From JAPPHY01 sp034423135 (GTDB taxonomy: Bacteria > Chloroflexota > Dehalococcoidia > Lucifugimonadales > UBA2985): a stretch of DNA of 64,000 nt. Positions 7,079 through 15,529 of this stretch are shown here, one piece after another. The position numbers and the translations under genes were made by a program. Where the stretch lies: contig DAOUJC010000007.1 of NCBI GenBank assembly GCA_034423135.1, positions 62,001-126,000 on the forward strand. The letters are read 5' to 3'. The notes beneath the pieces were generated by a model that saw nothing but the letters and a program-made list of their open reading frames with translations, had not been told where the DNA came from and did not search any database. The first letter of the stretch is position 1; every line of letters begins with the position of its first letter.

Positions 7079-8788
7079 ATGAATGACCAACTCGACCTGA
7101 TACCGGCAGCCCTGTATGCCAGGGTGTCCAGCGACCGCCAGGACGTGGATCTGTCCGTGGCCGCGCAGCTACGGGCGCTCAGAGACTACGCAGACAAGAA
7201 CGGATACCACGTCGCCCGGGAGTACATCGACGAGGCTGAGAGCGGGCGCATCGCCGACCGGCCTCAGTTCAGCAAGATGATTGACGAGGCCAGTAAGGCG
7301 ACTGCCCCCTTCAAGGAGATATTGGTCTGGAAGTTCTCGAGGTTCACCAGGAAGCGGGAGCACGCCGTCGCCTTCAAGTCCATGCTGAGAAGGAAGGGCA
7401 TCAGGGTAGTTTCCATCACCGAGAATGCTGATGACTCCGCCACTGGCAGGCTCCTTGAAGGCATCATCGAGAGCGTCGATGAGTTCTACAGCGAGAATTT
7501 GGCGCAGGAGGTCGTCCGGGGGATGCGTGAAGCGGCTTCCAGAGGCTTCTGGGTCGCCAGCAGGGTCCCCTACGGATTCAGCAAGGTCATGGTGCAGGAC
7601 GGGGCCAAGAAGCGGCCCACCTTGAAACCGGACCCTGCTACCGCTCCGGTGGTGGAGCGCATTTTCGGGATGGCCGAGTCCGGCAGGGGAATCCTGGACA
7701 TCACCCGCACCCTGAACGACGAGGGCATCGCCAATCCCACAGGCAGGCTCTGGACGAAGAACGGCGTCCACATCATCCTAAAGAACGAGGCGTACACGGG
7801 GACCCTCGTGTGGGGCACAGATGCCAAGGACAAGGCGGAGCCAGTGCGGGTGGAGAAGGCTTTCCCCGCCATCGTCTCCAAGAGCCAGTTCCGCCAGATC
7901 AACCGGAAGCTGCGCTCCCGCGCTCCCAGGAGGGCGCATCCCCGCAGAGTCGGCAGCACCTACCTGCTCAGCGGCTTGGTCCGGTGCAAGAGTTGCCGGA
8001 GGGCGCTCAGCGGGCAGGACGCCAAGAGCGGTCAGTTCGCCTACTACGTTTGCCAGTCCCTCCTCAAGAGGGGTAGTGGCACCTGCAAGACCCCCAGGCT
8101 CAACGCCCGGCGCTTCGAGGAGAAGGTGGTGGATAAGATTCGGGAGAACGTGCTCACCGAGTCCAACATCCGGGTGCTGGTGAAGCTGGTGGACGAGGAG
8201 ATGGACGGGCTGGCCAAGGAGCAGCGGCAGAAGCTGGAGACCATCGAGGCGGAGCTGGTGGACGTGAAGCGCAGGCTGGGACGGCTCTACGACCTGGCGG
8301 AGACCACCGACCTGGACATCAACGACTTCAAGCCTCGTATCAGAGACCATCGTGAGCGGCAGGAGAGGCTGGAGGCCACGGCAGAGGAAGCGAGGGCGTT
8401 GCTGTCGCAGCGCAGGGAGGTCCTAGACGACGTGGAGACCGTCACTTCCTACGCCCTGGACATGAGCAACTTCCTGAACGAGAGCGAGTTGACGGAGCGG
8501 AGGGCCTTCATCGAGAGCTTCGTGAAGGAGATCGTCGTCATGCCCGACAATGCCGTGGTGCGCTACACGATTCCCATGCCCGAGGACTCTCCGATAGGGG
8601 GAGCGGACGCCGAGGAGATAGCCCTGAACGGCTCGGTTCTGTCTACCGTCAAGTCTGGTGGAGCTGAGGGGACTCGAACCCCTGACTTCCTCCGTGCAAA
8701 GGAGGCGCTCTCCCATCTGAGCTACAGCCCCACGCTTGTCTCGCTCCCAAGCCTCGTGCGTCTTCGCCGACCGGCAGGGCGACTTTAG
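7079..8788 (+). CDS. Large serine recombinase (site-specific integrase of the island)
   Basis: The N-terminal resolvase domain has LYARVSSDRQ with the catalytic Ser in ARVS, and VWKFSRFTR further on. A recombinase domain (about residues 165-275) and a zinc-ribbon domain with CKSC and later Cys residues follow. A long coiled coil (about 375-445) then precedes FVKEIVVMPD near the end. AAGGAG at 7064-7069 points to the ATG at 7079 as start; the ATG at 7052 would add nine residues. The last roughly 45 residues (beginning GAEGTRTPDFLRAKEA) come from reading antisense through tRNA-Ala and beyond, so the C-terminus is created at the integration junction. It is placed at the island's right end, as expected for its integrase. 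Confidence 0.92.
   Translation: MNDQLDLIPAALYARVSSDRQDVDLSVAAQLRALRDYADKNGYHVAREYIDEAESGRIADRPQFSKMIDEASKATAPFKEILVWKFSRFTRKREHAVAFKSMLRRKGIRVVSITENADDSATGRLLEGIIESVDEFYSENLAQEVVRGMREAASRGFWVASRVPYGFSKVMVQDGAKKRPTLKPDPATAPVVERIFGMAESGRGILDITRTLNDEGIANPTGRLWTKNGVHIILKNEAYTGTLVWGTDAKDKAEPVRVEKAFPAIVSKSQFRQINRKLRSRAPRRAHPRRVGSTYLLSGLVRCKSCRRALSGQDAKSGQFAYYVCQSLLKRGSGTCKTPRLNARRFEEKVVDKIRENVLTESNIRVLVKLVDEEMDGLAKEQRQKLETIEAELVDVKRRLGRLYDLAETTDLDINDFKPRIRDHRERQERLEATAEEARALLSQRREVLDDVETVTSYALDMSNFLNESELTERRAFIESFVKEIVVMPDNAVVRYTIPMPEDSPIGGADAEEIALNGSVLSTVKSGGAEGTRTPDFLRAKEALSHLSYSPTLVSLPSLVRLRRPAGRL
8656..8731 (-). tRNA. tRNA-Ala (anticodon UGC), integration site of the island
   Basis: The minus strand folds into a complete 76-nt cloverleaf. 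The acceptor stem GGGGCTG pairs with CAGCTCC and contains the G3-U70 wobble pair that marks alanine tRNAs. The anticodon stem is CCTCC/GGAGG around loop TTTGCAC (anticodon TGC). The T arm is GGGGTTCGAGTCCCC and CCA is encoded. The 3' end faces the island, so the recombinase gene on the opposite strand overlaps it completely. tRNA 3' ends are usual targets for integrative elements. Confidence 0.95.
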
Positions 8789-8879
8789 CTGTCGCAGTCG
8801 GGCCTGCCGTGGGCGCAAGTGTCGAAGCTCACTCCAAGTATAGCCCGGAACTACGCGAGTGGATAGACCAGGCTTTGGG

Positions 8880-10502
8880 CTAAATGCCGGTTATGCGTCC
8901 GTCCTCGTTCACGTCCAGCGTGCGCGGCGTGCCCGGCAGGCCCGGCATCGTCGAAATCGCGCCGGAGACGGGGTAGATGAAGCCGGCTCCCACCGACGCC
9001 CGCACGTCGGCGACTCGAAAAGTGTAGCCCGAGGGCCTCCCCAACAACCGCGGGTTGTGGGAGATCGAGAGGTTCGTCTTGGCCATGCACACGGGAAGAT
9101 TGCCCCAACCCAGCTGCTCGTAGGAGCGCAGGCGTCTGCGAGCGTCGGCGCTCCACTCCACGTTCGAAGCGCCATACACGCCGCGGGCCAGTGCCAGCAC
9201 CTTGTCCTCGATGCGCGCGTCCAACGGGTAGAGGTAGCGAACTTCGTGGGGGCCGCTGTCGGCCGCGCTCAGCACGGCTTCCGCCAGTTCGACGCCGCCC
9301 TCGCCGCCGTCGCGGAACACGCTGCACTCGACGGCTGCCGTCGCTCCGGCTGCTTCGGATCTCTCCTTGATCACGGACACCTCTTCGGGTGAGTCGGCAG
9401 GGAAGTGGTTCACCGCTACGATCACGGGAAGCCCGAATGATCTGACCACGCTCACCAGGTGTTCCACGTTGGACATTCCATCCGAGACGGCCTTCAAGTT
9501 GGGGCTGTCAGTGTCTTGGACACGCACGCCGCCGTGGTGTTTGATCGCCCGCACCGTCACGACCAAGACCACCGCGCTTGGGACCAGATCGTTGAAGCGC
9601 GCCTTGATGTGCATGAACTTCTCGAATCCCAGGTCCGCTCCAAAGCCGGCCTCGGTGACCACGTAATCGCTATGCGAAAGGGCTAGCCTGTCGGCGAGAA
9701 CGGAGTTGCAGCCGTGGGCGATGTTTCCGAATGGGCCGGCATGCACCAGAACGGGCTGACCCTCCAGGGTCTGAACGAGGTTGGGGCGAATGGCGTCTCT
9801 GAGTAGCGCCATCATCGAGCCTACGGCGTGCACGTCGCCGGCAGTCACGGGTTGGCCCTCGGAAGTGAAGCCAACGACAATTGCGGAGAGTCTGCGCCTG
9901 AGGTCGTCCGGCCCGGTGCAAAGCGCAAGAATCGCCATGATCTCCGACGCGGTCACTATATCGAAGCCGGACTCGCGTATCGGAGCGTTGACGGACCCGC
10001 CGAGGCCGGTGATGATGGATCGCAGCGCTCGATCCTCCATGTCGACCACACGGCGCCACGTGATGTTGGTCGCGCCGAAGCCGGGCACCTGGCCTCGCTG
10101 TGCGACGTTGTCCGTCAGTGCCGCCAACAGGTTGTGAGCTGAGGCCACGGCATGGGCGTCGCCGGTGAAATGCACGTTGATCTCGTCCTCCGGCACCACG
10201 CGTGCGGCCCCACCCCCTGTGCCTGCGCCCTTGATCCCGAATATGGGACCGAGTGAAGGCTCTCGGAGCGTTGCCGCGACCCGGTGGCCCAACCGGCCGA
10301 GCGCCTGTGTAAGGCCTATAGAAACCGTCGTCTTGCCCTCCCCGGCGGGGGTAGGCGTCATTCCGGTGACAAGGATGAGTTTGCCACGGCGGTCTCCGTC
10401 GTTGATAGCGTCCAGGCTCACCTTTGCTTTGTAGTGGCCATACGGAAAAACCCAGGAGTCGTCCAGTCCCATGCTGCGGGTGATTTCTGAAATGTGCTGC
10501 AT
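8880..10502 (-). CDS. fhs: Formate-tetrahydrofolate ligase
   Basis: The 540-residue product (usual length about 555) joins formate to tetrahydrofolate using ATP, giving 10-formyl-THF for one-carbon metabolism or the methyl branch of the Wood-Ljungdahl pathway. The nucleotide-binding loop TPAGEGKTT is at residues 51-59. Family blocks include REPSLGPIFGIKGAGTGGG, INVHFTGD and VNHFPADS. GAGGG lies 4 nt before the ATG. It appears monocistronic, convergent with the tRNA-bearing island edge and divergent from ccmE. No other one-carbon gene is adjacent, so its main metabolic role is not settled by context. Confidence 0.97.
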   Translation of the reverse strand: MQHISEITRSMGLDDSWVFPYGHYKAKVSLDAINDGDRRGKLILVTGMTPTPAGEGKTTVSIGLTQALGRLGHRVAATLREPSLGPIFGIKGAGTGGGAARVVPEDEINVHFTGDAHAVASAHNLLAALTDNVAQRGQVPGFGATNITWRRVVDMEDRALRSIITGLGGSVNAPIRESGFDIVTASEIMAILALCTGPDDLRRRLSAIVVGFTSEGQPVTAGDVHAVGSMMALLRDAIRPNLVQTLEGQPVLVHAGPFGNIAHGCNSVLADRLALSHSDYVVTEAGFGADLGFEKFMHIKARFNDLVPSAVVLVVTVRAIKHHGGVRVQDTDSPNLKAVSDGMSNVEHLVSVVRSFGLPVIVAVNHFPADSPEEVSVIKERSEAAGATAAVECSVFRDGGEGGVELAEAVLSAADSGPHEVRYLYPLDARIEDKVLALARGVYGASNVEWSADARRRLRSYEQLGWGNLPVCMAKTNLSISHNPRLLGRPSGYTFRVADVRASVGAGFIYPVSGAISTMPGLPGTPRTLDVNEDGRITGI

Positions 10503-10699
10503 GCGGCCCTCACATACCAGGTTGAATTATCACATTTTAGCACAGGGCAACCGCGCAGAGCCTCAAGCGCCGGATGGCGCTAGTCTGCTGGCTCCTTGAC
10601 GACGGCTTGGCATAGCGGCGCTGCGGTTGGTGCTACAGGGTAGACGGTGCGCAGCTCTCACAGTGGGAAGTGGTTTGTGGCAATCAGCAGCGGCCGAGA

Positions 10700-10728
10700 T
10701 TGAATTGTGCATGCCGGTGGGTTATGAT
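10700..10728 (+). promoter_or_regulatory. Sigma70-type promoter of ccmE
   Basis: TTGAAT at 10700-10705, a 17-nt spacer and TATGAT at 10723-10728 lie about 60 nt before the ccmE ATG. The rest of the 288-bp gap between fhs and ccmE (10503-10790) shows nothing else recognisable. Confidence 0.6.
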
Positions 10729-10790
10729 GCGAGAGTGAACGAAAGCACAATCTGCGAGCGAGAATTGGCCAAGAGAGATACTGACCGACC

Positions 10791-11255
10791 ATGAGCACAG
10801 CGCAGTCCCACGTACCACCGGTGCGACCTGAGGAGCGGTCCGTTCTAGCGCACCGCGGCAAGCTCTTCGTGGCCGCGGGCGTGTTCGTGCTGGCTCTGGT
10901 GTACCTGGCATTCATCGCCTTCCAGGGCGCCAGCGCCTTCTATCTCACGGTGGGGGAGCTGAACGACCGGGGCGAAACGGTCTACGACCGTAACCTGCGG
11001 GTGAGCGGCAAGCTGGTGCCCTCGTCGTTTGAGCGAGGCGAAAGCGGCACTCTCATCCACTTTTCGCTCGCTGACGCCGAGGACGGTGGCCAAACCGTGA
11101 ACGCAGTCTACGACGGGCTGGTGCCTGACCTGTTCTTCAACGAGCACTCGGAGATCGTGCTGGAGGGTACGTACGGCTCCGACGGTCTGTTCGACACTCA
11201 GTCCATCCTGGTCAAGTGCCCATCCAAGTACCAGGCGCTTGAGGCCAGCGGCTGA
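10791..11255 (+). CDS. ccmE: Cytochrome c maturation protein CcmE, Cys-type heme chaperone
   Basis: The 154-residue protein has one N-terminal membrane anchor (about residues 24-45) and an OB-fold domain with LRVSGKLVP and LIHFSLADA. The heme-attachment motif is CPSKY, Cys143 and Tyr147, where the textbook enterobacterial protein has HxxxY. The CxxxY form is known from archaeal and some bacterial System I pathways. It carries heme to apocytochrome c on the outer face of the membrane. No other ccm gene is adjacent. The cytochrome c lipoprotein at 62192 is a possible client. Confidence 0.88.
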   Translation: MSTAQSHVPPVRPEERSVLAHRGKLFVAAGVFVLALVYLAFIAFQGASAFYLTVGELNDRGETVYDRNLRVSGKLVPSSFERGESGTLIHFSLADAEDGGQTVNAVYDGLVPDLFFNEHSEIVLEGTYGSDGLFDTQSILVKCPSKYQALEASG

Positions 11256-11311
11256 ACTGCTAGACGTTACCGCACGCCAGTCCGCGTTGCGCGTTCCCGC
11301 CCTAGGCCAGT

Positions 11312-11608
11312 TTACGAGCCGTTTGGGTTTCCGGGCAGGTTGGACACGATTCTCTCCCTCAGGCCGGCGGGCGCCGGGGCAGCCGGAAGAGAATTGAGCG
11401 ATTCGATCGTGGCCCTGAGGGTGGACACGAATGCGCCGCACCCATCGCAGCGCTCCATGTGGTAGCGGAACCGCCACAGCGTGCGAGCGTCCAATTCGCC
11501 GTCAAGGTAATCTGAAGCCAGCTGCCTCAGCTTGATGCAGGACATCTCGCTGCTGCCGAAGGGAAGAAGAGCCTTGAGCCTCTCAATCATGCCGCTCACC
11601 GGCTCCAA
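11312..11608 (-). CDS. Zinc-finger anti-sigma factor (zf-HC2/ZAS family)
   Basis: The 98-residue protein carries a ZAS domain with His50-x3-Cys54-x2-Cys57 (HMERCDGC) and a Cys at 24 in MSCIKLRQLASDYLDGELD. It has no transmembrane segment, so it is probably a soluble, redox- or zinc-responsive anti-sigma factor. It should bind the ECF sigma factor encoded divergently at 11759. It may start internally at Met22, where family members often begin. Its own promoter (11635-11663) is clear. Confidence 0.85.
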   Translation of the reverse strand: MEPVSGMIERLKALLPFGSSEMSCIKLRQLASDYLDGELDARTLWRFRYHMERCDGCGAFVSTLRATIESLNSLPAAPAPAGLRERIVSNLPGNPNGS

Positions 11609-11634
11609 TGTGGAAATGGGGCGAACACAGGCAC

Positions 11635-11663
11635 AATATAGCGGCGCGTAATGGCAAGGTCAA
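11635..11663 (-). promoter_or_regulatory. Sigma70-type promoter of the anti-sigma gene
   Basis: On the minus strand TTGACC (11658-11663) is separated by 17 nt from TATATT (11635-11640), 27 nt upstream of the ATG. A TATAAT on the plus strand at 11690-11695 could serve the divergent sigma gene but has no -35 partner. Confidence 0.6.
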
Positions 11664-11758
11664 GCGTATCCCGCAGTTGTGGATTCCACTATAATTCGAT
11701 GCGAAATCTGGCATGGAGATGCGGAGATTGACATTGAAATTGCGCAACCGGGTCCGGA

Positions 11759-12292
11759 ATGAGCCCGGATGACTTTCGGTCCATTGTAGAGGAGCACACG
11801 GACCTCGTCTATGGCGTGGCGTATCGCATGATGAACAACGCCCAGGACGCGGAGGACGTGACGCAGGAGATCTTCCTCTCAGCATTTCGCCACTGGGAGT
11901 CGTTCAGGGGCGGGTCGTCCGTGGGGACGTGGCTGTACCGCATAGCCGTCAACGCCTGCCTGATGCGCCTGCGGAAAGAGAAGCGCTCGCGTGCATCAAG
12001 GGTGGACCCGGGCTACGCCGACGCTGATGTGCTGGACTGGGTGCCGGACACGTCGGGAACGCCGGAGGAGCACGCGATCAACTCGGAGCTGCGGGAGGAG
12101 ATGGTGAAGGCGCTTGCTGCGCTGCCCTCCGACCTGCGCGCGGCCGTAATCCTCCGAGACGTGCAGGGGATGTCCAACGCGGAGGCCGCGTCAGTGCTGG
12201 GCGTGAGTGTGCCCTCGATGAAGGCGAAGCTTCACCGGGGCAGGGTGCTGCTCCGCAAGCGGCTGGAGGAGTACGCCAGGACTGCGAGGTAA
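11759..12292 (+). CDS. ECF RNA polymerase sigma factor (sigma-70 family)
   Basis: The 177-residue protein has region 2 at about residues 14-75 (VYGVAYRMMNNAQDAEDVTQ, then FRGGSSVGTWLYRIAVNAC). Region 4 spans about 115-170 (ALPSDLRAAVILRDVQGMS, then KAKLHRGRVLLRKRL). It directs polymerase to a stress regulon. The zinc anti-sigma factor is encoded back to back rather than downstream in the same operon. No obvious ribosome site precedes the ATG, and the ATG lies close behind the TATAAT at 11690, suggesting a short leader. The inducing signal is unknown. Confidence 0.92.
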   Translation: MSPDDFRSIVEEHTDLVYGVAYRMMNNAQDAEDVTQEIFLSAFRHWESFRGGSSVGTWLYRIAVNACLMRLRKEKRSRASRVDPGYADADVLDWVPDTSGTPEEHAINSELREEMVKALAALPSDLRAAVILRDVQGMSNAEAASVLGVSVPSMKAKLHRGRVLLRKRLEEYARTAR

Positions 12293-12366
12293 ACGCGGGT
12301 CTCCGGCCCGGCGCGCTATCTGTAAGCAGTAGAGCCTCGGCCAGGCGCAAAAGCGTCTGGACGCGA

Positions 12367-12395
12367 CGAGGGCCCCTCCACGTGAGGGGCCCTCG
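12367..12395. terminator. Bidirectional terminator between the sigma factor and korB
   Basis: A 12-bp perfect stem (CGAGGGCCCCTC and its complement) with a 5-nt CACGT loop is followed on the plus strand by CTGTTT. It serves the two converging genes. Confidence 0.75.
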
Positions 12396-12423
12396 CTGTT
12401 TGCTCGCTAGTGTAGCAGTGGTG

Positions 12424-13290
12424 CTAGATGCGGAATGCGCCCAGCTGCTGCTCGACGCTGCGGGGGTTGGCCCGCTGCCGCATGGCCTCAGCGCGCTCGT
12501 CCAGGGCCTCCGACTCGGGGTCCTGGTACAGCACGCCTAGGGGAATGCCGCCCTCCTGGAGCAGGCTGAAAGCAGCCTGCCTGTTGCTTGCGTCGTGGTC
12601 ATCGGGGATGTCCCAAGTGATCGGGTCAACTCCCTTCTTGACGTTGCCCTTCAGCGTGTCGTAGTTGTCGTTGTAGGTCGTGCACGGCGACTGCACGTGA
12701 ACGATCGAGAAGCCGGGATGCTTCATTCCCTTGTTGATCAGGTTCGCCAAGTCTCGAGTCTTGCTGGAGAACCCGGAGGCCACGAAGCTGGCGCCCAGGG
12801 TGAGGTAGAGCTCGAGTGGGTTGAGGGCGTTCTCCAGCTTGCCGAAGGGGGTTGTGGGCGTGATCACGCCAAGCTCAGTGGTCGGCGAGCTCTGGCCCTT
12901 GGTGAGGCCGTAGACGCCGTTGTCCATGATTACGGCGGTGACGTTCAGGTTTCGCTGCGACTGCGGTGCGATGTGCTCGCCGCCGATGCTCAGGAAGTCA
13001 CCGTCGCCGGACACAATGACAACGTTCAACTCCGGGTTGGCCATCTTCACGCCGAAGGCGACGGGCAGCGACCTGCCGTGAAGGCCGTGGATGCCGAACG
13101 GCTGGGTGCCGTCCAGGAGATGTACCAGGTTGCCGGAGCAGCCGATGCCGGCCACAACCACAGTCTGCTCCATCGGCGTCTCCATCTCGATGTTGCGCTT
13201 CTCCACGCCAAGCTCAATGGCTCGCTTCACGCCGAAGTCGCCGCAGCCGGGGCACCATTTGAAATCGTATTCGGGGTTCTTCTTGCTCAT
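12424..13290 (-). CDS. korB: 2-oxoacid:ferredoxin oxidoreductase, beta subunit
   Basis: The 288-residue thiamine-diphosphate subunit has WCPGCGDFG near the N-terminus and the TPP/Mg motif SGDGDFLSIGGEHI followed by MDNGVYGLTKGQ. With KorA it oxidises a 2-oxoacid, most likely 2-oxoglutarate, to the acyl-CoA while reducing ferredoxin. Its ATG overlaps the korA stop by 4 nt (13287-13290), so the two subunits are translationally coupled. Substrate choice between 2-oxoglutarate and pyruvate cannot be settled from sequence alone. Confidence 0.95.
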   Translation of the reverse strand: MSKKNPEYDFKWCPGCGDFGVKRAIELGVEKRNIEMETPMEQTVVVAGIGCSGNLVHLLDGTQPFGIHGLHGRSLPVAFGVKMANPELNVVIVSGDGDFLSIGGEHIAPQSQRNLNVTAVIMDNGVYGLTKGQSSPTTELGVITPTTPFGKLENALNPLELYLTLGASFVASGFSSKTRDLANLINKGMKHPGFSIVHVQSPCTTYNDNYDTLKGNVKKGVDPITWDIPDDHDASNRQAAFSLLQEGGIPLGVLYQDPESEALDERAEAMRQRANPRSVEQQLGAFRI

Positions 13291-15002
13291 ACCTGCACGA
13301 GCTCCTTCTTGTGGGCTTCCATCCTGTCGATAATCCTTGCCTTCAACTCACGAACCTTGAAGGGTGTGCCGGTGTACTGGGTGATGGACTCGGCCTTCAC
13401 GCCCTTGGCCCTCAGCAGGCTGGACAGCTGACCCAGGTAGTTCAGCTCCGGCACCAGCACAAGCTCCTTCTGCTTTAGCTCTTCCAGTAGCCTGGGAGGC
13501 ATGGGGTTGAGGAACATGGTGTAGTACCAGCCTATGGTCTGTCCCTCAGCCTTCATCTGATTGAAGGCCTCAAGCGAGGAGCCCTTGGAGCCGCCCCAAG
13601 TCAGGATGGCGACGGGCTCGTCCGTGTTCTCGCGCTCGTAGATGTCCTCTTCCAGGAGCTTGAGCTTGCCGAACCGGCGCTCGGTCATCTCGATGTGGCG
13701 CTGCGGCAGGTGGGTAGTGTCGCCCATGCCGTCGTGCTCGCTGGCGTTGGCCACGTAGGGGCCGGGGCCGCCCGGGATGGGCATTGCGGACACCTGCGAG
13801 CCGGCGTAGCGCTCGTAGCCGTTGCTGCCCGTGTACGTGATCCTGCGCTCGTCAACCACCTGGGTGATGTCCGGCGTCTGGATGTTCTGGGCCTGCTCGG
13901 ACAGGGCGTGGTCGCTGAGCAGGATGACGGGGCCCTGGTATCGCTCCGCCCAGTTGAGGGCGTAGGCGGCGCCCCAGAAGCACTCCTCCACGCTGCCAAC
14001 GGCGATGACGGGGACGCTCACGTCGCCGTGCGCCGGGTGAATGGAGGAGAGGAGGTCGGACTGCTCTACCTTGGTGGGTAGACCCGTTGCCGGCCCGCCG
14101 CGCTGCACGTTGACCACCACGCACGGTATCTCCGCCATCCACGCCATGCCGATGCCCTCGCTCATGAGGCTTGCGCCCGGCCCTGCGGTGGAGGTCATGG
14201 CCTTCTTGCCGGCGTACCCGGCGCCGACGATGGCGTTTATCGACTCGATCTCTGAGCTGGCCTGGTAGACGAACTTGCCGGGGCCGGTCAGGTTGCGCTC
14301 CATGTACACCAGCACCGTTGTCGCCGGCGATATGGGATAGCCCACGAAGAAGTCCAGGCCTGCCGTGATGGCTCCGAGGGCCAGGGCGTCGTTGCCCTTG
14401 ATCATGATCTGCTCGCCCTCAGGCGGCGTGGGATCCTCCAGCGCGCCCAGGTCGAAGCCGCTCTTCTTGGCCTCCTCAGCGCCCAGGCCCAGCGCCATGA
14501 TGTTGCCGCGGATGATCTCGGCGTCGCCGGGGCGGCCGCGAGTGAACCGCTTGGTCACGAACTCCGGCAGGTAGTGCTCCGGCATGTTCACCAGGTGGGC
14601 GATGGCGCCCAGAATGACCATGTTGGCGGCCCTTGGGTTGCCGGTGGACTTGGCAAGCTCGTCGATGCGCATGCCGAAGCTCTTGCCGTCGTCCTCCAGC
14701 TGGAAGTCCTCGGAGTTGTAGATGATGACGCCGCCTTCCCGCACCTGGTCGAAGTGGGTGTCGTACGCCTCCCGGTCGAAGGCCACGAGCACGTGAAGCT
14801 CATCGCCGTAGCTCAGGACTGGGGACGTGGAAATGCGGGCCTGCGCGAAGGTGGGACCTCCCATGATCTGCGAAGGGAAGGTCACAAACGTCTTGACGTG
14901 GTAACCCACTTGGGCGGTTACCTGGGCGAGCAGCTCGGCCGAGGTTACGAGACCGCCGCCACCCTCACCGGCGAACCGGACCACAAAGTCGTTATTGCGC
15001 AT
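13287..15002 (-). CDS. korA: 2-oxoacid:acceptor oxidoreductase, fused gamma-alpha subunit
   Basis: The 571-residue protein begins with a gamma-type domain (residues 1 to about 185, VVRFAGEGGGGLVTSAELL). The alpha pyrimidine-binding domain follows from about residue 200 (KGNDALALGAITAGLDFFVG, then YPISPATT). A C-terminal domain has PVAILTWGGSKGSSLEA. Gamma-alpha fusions are common in bacterial KorA. It is the first gene of the korAB operon. No ferredoxin-like delta subunit is adjacent, so electrons must go to a ferredoxin encoded elsewhere. Confidence 0.95.
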   Translation of the reverse strand: MRNNDFVVRFAGEGGGGLVTSAELLAQVTAQVGYHVKTFVTFPSQIMGGPTFAQARISTSPVLSYGDELHVLVAFDREAYDTHFDQVREGGVIIYNSEDFQLEDDGKSFGMRIDELAKSTGNPRAANMVILGAIAHLVNMPEHYLPEFVTKRFTRGRPGDAEIIRGNIMALGLGAEEAKKSGFDLGALEDPTPPEGEQIMIKGNDALALGAITAGLDFFVGYPISPATTVLVYMERNLTGPGKFVYQASSEIESINAIVGAGYAGKKAMTSTAGPGASLMSEGIGMAWMAEIPCVVVNVQRGGPATGLPTKVEQSDLLSSIHPAHGDVSVPVIAVGSVEECFWGAAYALNWAERYQGPVILLSDHALSEQAQNIQTPDITQVVDERRITYTGSNGYERYAGSQVSAMPIPGGPGPYVANASEHDGMGDTTHLPQRHIEMTERRFGKLKLLEEDIYERENTDEPVAILTWGGSKGSSLEAFNQMKAEGQTIGWYYTMFLNPMPPRLLEELKQKELVLVPELNYLGQLSSLLRAKGVKAESITQYTGTPFKVRELKARIIDRMEAHKKELVQV

Positions 15003-15529
15003 ATGCTGTCTCCTGTGCTGCTAGGATGTTGGGCGCGACGGTTGGGCATGTGACGAGGAATGGGGTCGCGGCTCGCGAACTGAAGTCAACGAGAATACCA
15101 CCGAGAGGGAGAGCGAGCGACTCCCGCCTCCGCCTGCTTCCGCCCACCGGGATTCGAATTCGACCTTCTCCAAACAGGACCGCCTCAAAGCCGAATGGAA
15201 GTCATACCCGTCAGGGAGACCCCTGAGATTGGCGTCTACTATATCATTCGCTTCTGAATGATGTCAACTACGCATAGTGGCGAGCGCAATAGTGATAGCT
15301 TTCACGAAACGTAACGGCGAGGGCGGTGTGGTGAGTGTGGGGCCACGTTAGAACCGGGTGGAGCCATGATCCAACATTGGGATGGAGAGTGGGCAGATCA
15401 CCTGGTCACCGGTCACTTATAGATTCTGCTGTTGTAAGATACTGCACTACCCTGTCAGGATTCTCTTGGTAATGCCAACGTTTCTGTCGAGAGCGACAAG
15501 AGGTTTGAACCTCGGTCTACTCTAAGACG
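15003..15529. other. 527-bp intergenic stretch, GC-rich to AT-rich transition, no gene seen
   Basis: The first part holds the korA leader and a GC-rich segment containing a tRNA-like GATTCGAATTCGA motif that does not fold into a tRNA. From about 15235 onward the base composition becomes AT-richer, marking the start of the segment with the two foreign-looking genes. A weak hairpin TGTCG-AGAG-CGACA lies near 15485-15498, just past the stop of the leftward gene. No credible coding frame is present. Confidence 0.5.

Noticed and set aside
15140..15230. tRNA-like text GGATTCGAATTCGAC suggesting a tRNA-Ser or tRNA-Sec on the minus strand
   Set aside because: The T stem has two mismatches and no acceptor or anticodon stem can be built around it, so it is not a functional tRNA.
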